5,504 bases of DNA. Origin: Candidatus Zhuqueibacterota bacterium. GTDB taxonomy: Bacteria; Zhuqueibacterota; Zhuqueibacteria; Oceanimicrobiales; Oceanimicrobiaceae. Below are positions 1-5,365 of the stretch, in pieces. Within the stretch, counting starts at the first letter, position 1, and every line of letters starts with the position of its first letter. The stretch is taken from contig JAABYK010000618.1 in assembly GCA_011775825.1 (NCBI GenBank), positions 588 through 6,091 on the forward strand. The letters are read 5' to 3'. The notes under the pieces were generated by a model. It saw only the letters and a program-made list of their open reading frames with translations. It did not search any database and was not told where the DNA came from. Position numbers and translations under genes: made by a program.

Positions 1-24
1 GATAAGATTCAGACTTTTCTTCAT
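1..24 (-). CDS. Possible start of a gene running off the left edge (partial)
   Basis: An ATG on the minus strand at 24 opens a frame reading MKKSLNLI before the window ends. The Met-Lys-Lys-then-hydrophobic start is what one expects of a secreted or membrane protein signal sequence. It begins 58 nt after the stop of the upstream lipoprotein gene on the same strand, so it could be the next gene of the same operon. No Shine-Dalgarno sequence is visible, and only eight codons can be seen, so neither function nor reality can be settled here. Confidence 0.35.
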
Positions 25-39
25 AATCGGCAGTCGAAA

Positions 40-54
40 ATCTTAACTTAAGAT
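40..54. repeat. 15-bp perfect palindrome ATCTTAACTTAAGAT
   Basis: Two 7-bp arms (ATCTTAA / TTAAGAT) flank a single base. It lies between the lipoprotein stop (83) and the possible minus-strand start at 24. It is A+T-rich with no adjoining long T-run, so it is a poor terminator candidate. It shares the core CTTAANTTAAG with the palindrome at 1928-1942, which suggests a protein-binding site, but no function can be shown. Confidence 0.4.
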
Positions 55-82
55 GGATACGACAGGTCTTTGGAGATGTGCA

Positions 83-1798
83 TCACTTCGGGAGGATGAT
101 ATCGTTGCCTTCATTTGGCCAACGTGCCCGAACTTTGATATTTTGGGAGTAGATGAGATAGCGTTCGGACGGCTCAAAAGGCACAGCTTGGCCATAACTG
201 TAGCGACCGTTGTCGTCTCGGTCTCGGACCACTTCGATTCGATACGTGCCCGGTAAAATATTTTTGAATTCGTAATGGCCTGGTTTGTCCAACTGAAGCT
301 CGTATGAGATGTTTTCCTGGGTGGTCTCAACGGCTTTCAAATAGATGATCCCACGAGCGGTCGAATCTTCGTCCGTAAGCGTTCCGGAAATGGAGGACAA
401 CGTGTCTTCGCTCACCGTGCTGAAAACAAACTGAAAGGTGCTGTCCGCGAGTGAATTGCCAAAAAGATCTACTACCGAATCCGAAGCGACCCGCACGAAA
501 TAGTCAGACAGACCGTTGAGGAGTCGGGTAGGCTGGAACGTCACAAAAGCAGATGTCTCCCAGGCAAAGGTACCATCAACCTCTTGTTTCATCGAGTCCT
601 TAAATCGAACGTGATGTTCAAACGATTCTCGGTCCAAGGGTTCGCTGAAATGAAATTCGATGGCTGTGTCCAGAGGCACTGCGCGAGCGCTGTCTTCCGG
701 TGAATGTTTAACAATGTTAGGTCTGGCGGTATCGGCCAAGGCACTGCCGATGAACTCGGATTTGCTGAACTCCGGATCGATTGGATTTCCACTTTCATCC
801 CTGACGTTTGTTACCTCAATCCGATATTCTGATTGGGATACTTGCGGTTCTGTCACCAGAATGATTTGTTGCCGATTTGGGATATTCAGATAGGCCAACT
901 TAACGCCTAAAGAATCCCCTTCATTTTTCGTGCTTTGAATGCGGTAATTCTTTGTATCGTCTACGCCGGTTTTTAATAAATTTTCGTCGAACTGTAAGCT
1001 CAAATGTGAGCGGTCCTGGGGTGCAACCGACACCAGGGCGGGACCGAGGGTGTCCTGAATAACCGGTCTGAAGTTCATATCCGAGGCGGACAAGTCGTTG
1101 CCGGCAAGCGTGATATCTCGATGAGGCACGCCAAGTCCGTCAAAGCCCGGTTCGAAAAAGCGATTGTTATCTTTATCCAGGATCGCAAAAACCCGATATT
1201 TGCCTTCTGACAGATGGGATAGTTGATAGCCGCCCTGGGCATCTGTTTGGGTCACATAGTCGCCGGCTGCCTGAATTGGATTCGGTTGGCGTCCGTTTTC
1301 CAAAATGTAAGCCCAAATCAGAATGCCCTGAGTTTTTTCGTCGGAGTAAACCGTGCCGTCGATCCTGCCATTGCTTATTTTCTCACCGGTTGAAAAGGCT
1401 AGCGTAAAGGAAGTTTCCAGCGCGTTTCCGTGTGAATCCTTTAAATCCGTTCCAAGCGTAATTACATAGGTTCGATTGGTCCTTAACGAGTCCAAAAATG
1501 TGATTTGCAGTTTGTCACCGTCCCAGTCAAATTCCACCCGGTCGCCGGGATTGGGCGTGATAAAAATCGCTCGCTCCAGAGTTTTTTTGTCCATGGATTC
1601 GCTGAAGGCAATCTCGACCTGCTGGTTTAATGGGACCGATGTCGAATTGTTTTCAGGAATCACGTTTAGGATTTGCGGCGGTGTGGTATCGGGCGGGCCG
1701 CCGGATGGCGCTCTTTGGCTGGCACAGCTCGTTAGAAAAAATAATACCGAAATAAACGGGATCAAATAGTTCTTGGAAAAAGTAGCTTCGAATGTCAT
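83..1798 (-). CDS. Outer-membrane-type lipoprotein with three bacterial Ig-like (Big_5) domains
   Basis: The protein has 571 residues. The start at 1798 is chosen because it gives a proper lipoprotein signal: a hydrophobic stretch at residues 11-22 followed by lipobox LTSC with lipidated Cys25. An in-frame ATG at 1888 would add 30 unlikely residues. Ala at +2 does not suggest inner-membrane retention. A Pro/Gly linker (PSGGPPDTTPP, 31-41) leads to a Big_5 domain (about 38-138). Then come a carboxypeptidase-regulatory-like beta-sandwich (143-232), a diverged Ig-like domain (249-350), a clear second Big_5 domain (357-461, ending in FQFVFSTVSED), and a second beta-sandwich (468-569). Each sandwich carries an acidic loop, DKDNNR at 208-213 and DRDDNGR at 526-532, that looks calcium-binding. 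This protein style is common and poorly characterised in Bacteroidota and relatives. It is probably anchored at the cell surface or periplasmic face in a structural or adhesive role; no enzymatic motif is visible. The Shine-Dalgarno sequence is weak. Confidence 0.88.
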   Translation of the reverse strand: MTFEATFSKNYLIPFISVLFFLTSCASQRAPSGGPPDTTPPQILNVIPENNSTSVPLNQQVEIAFSESMDKKTLERAIFITPNPGDRVEFDWDGDKLQITFLDSLRTNRTYVITLGTDLKDSHGNALETSFTLAFSTGEKISNGRIDGTVYSDEKTQGILIWAYILENGRQPNPIQAAGDYVTQTDAQGGYQLSHLSEGKYRVFAILDKDNNRFFEPGFDGLGVPHRDITLAGNDLSASDMNFRPVIQDTLGPALVSVAPQDRSHLSLQFDENLLKTGVDDTKNYRIQSTKNEGDSLGVKLAYLNIPNRQQIILVTEPQVSQSEYRIEVTNVRDESGNPIDPEFSKSEFIGSALADTARPNIVKHSPEDSARAVPLDTAIEFHFSEPLDRESFEHHVRFKDSMKQEVDGTFAWETSAFVTFQPTRLLNGLSDYFVRVASDSVVDLFGNSLADSTFQFVFSTVSEDTLSSISGTLTDEDSTARGIIYLKAVETTQENISYELQLDKPGHYEFKNILPGTYRIEVVRDRDDNGRYSYGQAVPFEPSERYLIYSQNIKVRARWPNEGNDIILPK

Positions 1799-1943
1799 AC
1801 AAGGAAACGAACTCTTAATTTGCCCCAAATAGTTTTCACTCCAATAGGTTAAACTGCTAAAGTTAGTAAAAACGGAAGCAAGGTGCAAGAGTCTATGAAT
1901 AGAAAAGGTTGCATCTGAGTACGTTGGTTCTTAAATTAAGAAG
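1799..1943. other. Divergent intergenic region
   Basis: This stretch separates the lipoprotein (minus) from the frameshifted gene (plus), so promoters in both directions are expected. On the minus strand a TTGCAC lies 17 nt before TAACTT, upstream of the lipoprotein, but the -10 match is only three of six and I do not call it. The only clear structure is the palindrome at 1928-1942. The reading frame that extends the lipoprotein to 1888 is most likely untranslated leader. Confidence 0.5.
1928..1942. repeat. 15-bp perfect palindrome TTCTTAAATTAAGAA, possible operator
   Basis: The 7-bp arms TTCTTAA and TTAAGAA are separated by one base. The palindrome ends one base before the ATG at 1944, the likely ancestral start of the frameshifted gene, and lies about 130 nt upstream of the lipoprotein start on the other strand. 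A symmetric A+T-rich site at the head of a two-gene cassette would suit an autoregulatory operator. That is inference from position and symmetry only. Confidence 0.4.
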
Positions 1944-2264
1944 ATGAGATTAATTTCCTGACCCATATTTAAGTACTGAAGTGCAATTGACTGACGGACG
2001 AGAGCATCACATAACGACAATGCACCCGGATCTATTACCATCATATATGAAACAGTTAATCAAATCAAAACAATAAGCGATCCCGATGAAGTGCGCCAAA
2101 GCCGTCGTTTCAGTAATGCTTTGCTATTTTGCAAATGGTTCAAGGGCATTGTGGGTGGTAAATTCATAGTGGCTGTCATAATTAGCGAAAAACTGCCAAA
2201 AGATAGTCACTGGATAGTTACTGCATACATCACACGAAAATTGACGCATGGAGAAATTAAATGA
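1944..2264 (+). pseudogene. Frameshifted small gene paired with DUF2283 (possible toxin-like PBECR/RelE-fold relative)
   Basis: Protein-like sequence runs through two frames. From 1954 one frame reads PDPYLSTEVQLTDGREHH, then ITTMHPDLLPSYMKQLIK, and stops at TAA 2074. The frame one base back then continues from about 2070 with TISDPDEVRQSRRF, ALLFCKWF, GGKFIVAVIISE, HWIVTAYITRKLTHGEIK and stops at TGA 2262. The order of parts (HPDLLP helix, PDEVRQS turn, GGKF-VVV strand, W-I-TAY strand, basic tail) matches a small family of about 100 residues that I recall as frequent upstream partners of DUF2283 proteins, in some databases labelled PBECR-like nuclease fold. Removing one T near 1952-1954 and adding one A to the run at 2067-2070 would restore a single frame from ATG 1944 to TGA 2262, about 106 residues. 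The indels therefore compensate. The stop overlaps the next start as ATGA. Biochemical function is unknown. A sequencing error in homopolymers is possible. Confidence 0.65.
2250..2253 (+). promoter_or_regulatory. Ribosome binding site of the DUF2283 gene (GGAG)
   Basis: GGAGA lies with a 7-nt gap from GGAG to the ATG at 2261. It is the best-placed Shine-Dalgarno sequence in the window, and it sits inside the last codons of the frameshifted upstream gene. The DUF2283 protein could therefore be translated by re-initiation after the upstream stop (ATGA overlap) or independently. Confidence 0.65.
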
Positions 2265-2509
2265 AAAAAAGGTTGACCGTAAAATACGACCGAGACGCAG
2301 ATATCTTATACATCAATAGAGTGGAACCTTACGCAGAACAAAGCTCAGATGAGTTGGGAGATGAGATAATCGCACGGTTTAATCCGAAAACAGGAGAAAT
2401 TGAAAATCTCGAAATTTTGTTTTTCTCAACGCGGCTGTTGCGCACTGAATTGTTCTCCTTGCCGATTGATGCGAGGTTCCGACTAAGTGAAGAGAGATCA
2501 GACGCATAG
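2261..2509 (+). CDS. DUF2283 domain-containing protein, possible antitoxin-like partner
   Basis: This is a protein of 82 residues. It has the DUF2283 pattern: an N-terminal strand with YDRDADILYI (9-18), a variable acidic hairpin, then EIIARFNPKTGEIENLEIL (35-53) with the conserved G-E-I turn, and a C-terminal extension ending in LPIDARFRLSEE. It is cytosolic, with no signal or membrane segment, and has an intact frame. The family is uncharacterised. Members are often encoded next to a small partner like the one directly upstream here, an arrangement that resembles toxin-antitoxin modules, but this has not been shown for this pair. The ATGA overlap with the upstream stop implies translational coupling. 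The start is supported by GGAG at 2250. The 3' end faces the deacetylase gene with only 7 nt between stops. Confidence 0.85.
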   Translation: MKKRLTVKYDRDADILYINRVEPYAEQSSDELGDEIIARFNPKTGEIENLEILFFSTRLLRTELFSLPIDARFRLSEERSDA

Positions 2510-2516
2510 CAAGAGC

Positions 2517-3257
2517 CTAATCCGACAACAACTCAGATAGCGTGACAAACTCAAATCCCCGACTTCTGAGTTTCGGGATGAGTTTTTGAACAGCAGCGAT
2601 GGTATCGCTGCGGTCGAAATTGTGGCTGTTGCCCCCATCATGCAAAATAATAATTGAGCCGTTAATCACACGGCGGAGCACCCTCATTACGATTTTATCC
2701 TTGCCGGGAAGATGCGAGTCCCGCGGATAAACGTCGCCAACCACTGTTTTGTATCCAGAAGCTTGAATGAGATCCAAAACACGTTTTGAGAACAACCCCA
2801 TCGGCGGTCGTAAAAACCTGGGCTGTGCCCCGTCCAGGCTTTTGAGCAAGTCATCGGTGCGGGCGATTTCTTCCACGATTTGCCCATCTTCCAGCCTGGG
2901 TAGCAGCGGATGCGTAAAGGTGTGGTTACCAACTTCGTGACCTCGGTCGCGTATTTCTTGCGCCAAATCAAAGTGGGCTTCCAGGTGCTTTCCGATCAGG
3001 AAGAAGGTCGCCCGAACTTCGAATTCTTGTAAGACTTTCAAGAGCTGTGGCGTGAATCTGGGATCCGGCCCATCATCGAATGTAAGCGCGATCTTGGGTT
3101 CATCGATGTTGGCCCGCCAGGCGATGCGTTCGGTCACTTTCGGGCCAAGGCGCTCCAAAGCAACGAAATGGCTGAGGTCGCTCAACACCGATTGCAAAAG
3201 AGCAAAATCGAAGCGATTCCTAAACCATGAATTCGGGTCTTTTTCTTTTTCCGACAT
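2517..3257 (-). CDS. Polysaccharide deacetylase (NodB homology domain, CE4 family)
   Basis: This protein of 246 residues has a NodB domain covering about 54-245. Metal-dependent de-N-acetylation motifs are complete. TFDDGPD (59-65) supplies the catalytic base Asp61 and ligand Asp62. NHTFTHP (111-117) supplies ligands His112 and His116. RFLRPPMG (147-154) is motif 3, DVYPRDS (175-181) corresponds to motif 4, and LHDGG (205-209) contains the motif 5 His206. The expected reaction is removal of N-acetyl groups from a GlcNAc-containing glycan, or from a lipid-linked sugar. There is no signal peptide or membrane helix in the 55 residues before the domain, so it appears cytosolic or peripherally bound, which is unusual for a peptidoglycan or chitin deacetylase. 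The start follows the acyltransferase stop by 22 nt. AGGAG (3276-3272) lies 14 nt upstream, a long spacing, and no alternative in-frame start is nearer. The actual substrate cannot be told from sequence. Confidence 0.92.
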   Translation of the reverse strand: MSEKEKDPNSWFRNRFDFALLQSVLSDLSHFVALERLGPKVTERIAWRANIDEPKIALTFDDGPDPRFTPQLLKVLQEFEVRATFFLIGKHLEAHFDLAQEIRDRGHEVGNHTFTHPLLPRLEDGQIVEEIARTDDLLKSLDGAQPRFLRPPMGLFSKRVLDLIQASGYKTVVGDVYPRDSHLPGKDKIVMRVLRRVINGSIIILHDGGNSHNFDRSDTIAAVQKLIPKLRSRGFEFVTLSELLSD

Positions 3258-3271
3258 GCTTCTAACAAGTG

Positions 3272-3276
3272 CTCCT
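3272..3276 (-). promoter_or_regulatory. Shine-Dalgarno-like AGGAG before the deacetylase
   Basis: On the minus strand AGGAG sits 14 nt before the ATG at 3257 and just after the stop of the acyltransferase gene. The spacing is longer than usual, but no other in-frame start codon lies between. It supports co-transcription with internal translation initiation. Confidence 0.4.
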
Positions 3277-3279
3277 AAA

Positions 3280-4692
3280 TTAAGATGTTTTGGTCTCGGC
3301 CTGCAGACCGATTATGTTTAGATATTCATTTTTTATTTCGTTCAATTGCGTGATCACCTTTCTGCGTTCCCGCCGCATTTTGTTGAACAGTTGGCGATTG
3401 GTAAACAGGAAAAATGAAAAGCTCATTCGTTCCTGCTGAGTCCGAATCTCTTTGACGTAGCCCAAGGCAAACAACCCCGTTGCTGGCAAAGTCACTAAAT
3501 AAATACTGGCCCATAACAGGTCAAAGAAAAACCACACCAGAAATGTCTGAACGGCGTAGAAGGCAAGAAATGCGCTTCCCCCGCCAATTAAAAGGGCGGA
3601 TAAAATCTTTGTGCGTTCGTCGACAAATTTTTTGGCAAAATATTCGGCAATGAAATAGGGGATGAAGTGATTTACGATGCCATACAAAGCAATCGGAAAG
3701 CCAAAAATCGCTCGCCCGAAGGCCTGTGCGTTGGAGCGAAACACTTCAATGAAGCTCTGTTTTTCTTTCAGCATGGCGTCTTTCAAATGCAGTTTGGTCA
3801 ATTTGCGTTTGTACGCGTTGATGCTCTCTTGCAACTCTCTGACTCGCTGCGGAGCGTGCTCAAAATAATATTCCACACAATTGGCGATTTGCTGCGTCAA
3901 AATGAAATCCAGGGTCGTCCGAGTTTGGGATTTTTGAAGATCACCGGTTTCTTTCTTTAGTTCATCTCGGTAGATCTTCTCGATGTCCCGAACAAACTGA
4001 TCCAATTGTTCGTTTTGAATGTTGACCGTAAGTTTTTGCAGACGGTTCTGAATTTCTGAAGTCAACGCGTGTACCGCTTCATAATTATCGTGTCGGTTGA
4101 TTTCAAAAAATGGGGACAAGTCGAGCGGCTTTCCCACGTTGACCAAAACTCGGCTGCGAAAACGACTTCTGGAGAAAAAATAAAGGCCGATGGGGAGAAC
4201 GGTGATGCCAAGCTCATAATTGTTCCGTCTCTCCGCTTCCAGAATAATCCGTGCGGCGCCGGTTTTAACCCGCTTCACTTTTCGCAGCATGTCACTGGTG
4301 CCTTCTGGGAAAATGCCGATGGTTTCGCCTTTTTCCAGAGCGCGATAACATGCTTCAAAAGCCGACACGTTTTGCTCCATTTTGTCCGGGCTATCTTCAC
4401 GGCGGTAAACCGGAATCACGCCGCTGCTTCGCAAAAACCAGGATTTGAGGTGGTTGGAGAACAACCCGGCATGTCCGATATAGTTGACTTTGCGTTTGGT
4501 GACCACACCCATCACCAGCGCATCCATGATGGAGTTGGGATGGTTGGCGACAAACACCACCGGACCTCGCCTCGGAACATATTCTCCATGCCGCAGCTCT
4601 ATCTTCTGAAAGAAGATGGTCATGGCGACCTTCATTACCATTCTGATGAGACGATAAAGCGGGGGTTTGTGCTCAGCTTTAAAGTTTCGCAT
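3280..4692 (-). CDS. PlsC-type lysophospholipid/glycerol-3-phosphate acyltransferase with C-terminal membrane domain
   Basis: Counted from the ATG at 4692 the protein has 470 residues. A TTG nine codons upstream (4719) is an alternative; neither start has a clear Shine-Dalgarno sequence. The acyltransferase domain covers about 15-215: ANHPNSIMD (49-57) with catalytic His51 and Asp57, GVIPVYRRED (91-100), the phosphate-binding FPEGTS (128-133), and VLPIGLYF (165-172). The His-Asp spacing is HX5D, not the HX4D of E. coli PlsC. I recall this spacing from the yeast Gpt2/Sct1-like branch of the superfamily. Residues 215-320 are charged and helical, probably coiled. About 325-413 hold two or three hydrophobic segments, followed by a basic tail (TNRQLFNKMRRERRK). 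The likely role is acyl transfer to a glycerophosphate or lysophospholipid at the inner membrane; whether the acceptor is G3P or 1-acyl-G3P is unclear. It is first in an operon with the deacetylase. Confidence 0.9.
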   Translation of the reverse strand: MRNFKAEHKPPLYRLIRMVMKVAMTIFFQKIELRHGEYVPRRGPVVFVANHPNSIMDALVMGVVTKRKVNYIGHAGLFSNHLKSWFLRSSGVIPVYRREDSPDKMEQNVSAFEACYRALEKGETIGIFPEGTSDMLRKVKRVKTGAARIILEAERRNNYELGITVLPIGLYFFSRSRFRSRVLVNVGKPLDLSPFFEINRHDNYEAVHALTSEIQNRLQKLTVNIQNEQLDQFVRDIEKIYRDELKKETGDLQKSQTRTTLDFILTQQIANCVEYYFEHAPQRVRELQESINAYKRKLTKLHLKDAMLKEKQSFIEVFRSNAQAFGRAIFGFPIALYGIVNHFIPYFIAEYFAKKFVDERTKILSALLIGGGSAFLAFYAVQTFLVWFFFDLLWASIYLVTLPATGLFALGYVKEIRTQQERMSFSFFLFTNRQLFNKMRRERRKVITQLNEIKNEYLNIIGLQAETKTS

Positions 4693-4845
4693 AAAAATGC
4701 AGCAATAGGTTGACTCCAAATATTATTTTTGAAGTTTTGATGTTATTCAGTACATGCCAAGTCAGCAAGAGAGTTTTGGGTCAATTCAGTGATTCTCGAC
4801 TTTATCCGCATAGGCTGGATAGTTTCAATTTGATCACGCAAAGTT
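4693..4845. other. Divergent intergenic region between the acyltransferase and ATL genes
   Basis: About 150 nt lie between divergently transcribed genes, so both promoters must be here or nearby. The middle part around 4711-4745 is very A+T-rich. I tested TTGACT (4710) and TTGAAG (4729) as -35 elements for the plus strand, but no acceptable -10 follows at 16-18 nt. I see no convincing operator or hairpin. Confidence 0.4.
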
Positions 4846-5157
4846 ATGAAATCACAAGCATTTGAACGAATTTATGAAATAATTCAAAAAATTCCAAAGG
4901 GAAAAGTTGTCACCTATGGACAGGTGGCGGCCCTGGCTGGCTACCCCGGCGCGGCTCGGACTGTTGGCTGGGCTTTGGGCAGCCTGACCGGCGAAAAGGA
5001 TCTCCCGTGGCATCGGGTGATAAATGCCTCCGGTAAAAGCTCCCTTGCCGAAGAAACCCAACGCAAGCTGCAGCAAGCCCTTCTGGAAGCCGAAGGGGTC
5101 GTGTTTGACGAAAACGGAAAAGTGGATTTGGAGAAATTTAGATGGAAGGGAAAATAA
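4846..5157 (+). CDS. atl: Alkyltransferase-like protein (ATL), MGMT family without the acceptor cysteine
   Basis: This protein of 103 residues corresponds to the C-terminal DNA-binding domain of O6-alkylguanine-DNA alkyltransferase with no N-terminal domain, as is usual for ATLs. The active-site PCHRV is replaced by PWHRV (54-58), with Trp55 in place of the alkyl-accepting Cys. This is the hallmark of E. coli Atl (YbaZ) and S. pombe Atl1. Other key residues are kept: KGKVVTYGQVA (18-28) with Tyr24, and GAARTVGWAL (35-44) with Arg38, the arginine finger that flips the base. Known ATLs bind O6-alkylguanine without repairing it and hand the lesion to nucleotide excision repair. It is cytosolic and nucleoid-acting. 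The start ATG lacks a Shine-Dalgarno sequence, but KSQAFERIYEIIQKIPKGK is a normal N-terminus for the family. It is monocistronic as far as visible. Codons 6-25 are strongly A+T-rich and the next 20 strongly G+C-rich. Confidence 0.95.
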   Translation: MKSQAFERIYEIIQKIPKGKVVTYGQVAALAGYPGAARTVGWALGSLTGEKDLPWHRVINASGKSSLAEETQRKLQQALLEAEGVVFDENGKVDLEKFRWKGK

Positions 5158-5210
5158 GTGCTCTATTTCAGATCTAGTGATGGGGTTTTAATATCCAGCA
5201 TTCCGAAGTG

Positions 5211-5238
5211 AACGTGGAGCGAGAAGCGTAGAGCGTAT
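5211..5238. repeat. Degenerate 7-bp tandem repeat (AGCGaga/AGCGtag/AGCGtat)
   Basis: Three adjacent 7-mers share AGCG, preceded by a weaker unit AACGTGG. The array is short and imperfect and could be chance; no function is assigned. Confidence 0.3.
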
Positions 5239-5350
5239 CTAGTCTGGGTTTCGAGAAAAGCAGGCAATCATCAATGATCTAGGACAGCGTTATCTCTAAA
5301 TTCACTTCTGGTATTACCTGAAGTTGCGGTGAGGAAGGGGCAAATTATCC

Positions 5351-5365
5351 GCGGTCAGGGACCGC
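5351..5365. repeat. Inverted repeat GCGGTC-AGG-GACCGC
   Basis: Perfect 6-bp G+C-rich arms with a 3-nt loop would form a small stable hairpin. Neither side is followed by a T-tract, so it is not a classic intrinsic terminator. It may be incidental. Confidence 0.35.

Noticed and set aside
40..54. Palindrome as an intrinsic terminator of the lipoprotein gene
   Set aside because: The stem is almost all A+T and only a short T-run follows on the minus strand.
1476..1769. Plus-strand open frame antisense to the lipoprotein signal and first Ig-like domain
   Set aside because: No family resemblance, and the minus strand is convincingly coding here.
1799..1888. Extension of the lipoprotein to an ATG at 1888
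   Set aside because: It would place 30 unrelated residues before a good lipoprotein signal peptide and bury the lipobox at residue 55.
2091..2264. GTG at 2091 as a real start of a shorter gene
   Set aside because: It would begin inside the conserved DPDEVRQS block and has no Shine-Dalgarno sequence; upstream family-like residues continue in the other frame.
4069..4713. Long plus-strand open frame antisense to the acyltransferase (214 residues)
   Set aside because: It lies opposite a gene with clear catalytic motifs and its translation has no recognisable domain; it is a frame shadow.
4710..4745. TTGACT or TTGAAG as -35 boxes of an ATL promoter
   Set aside because: No acceptable -10 hexamer at 16-18 nt.
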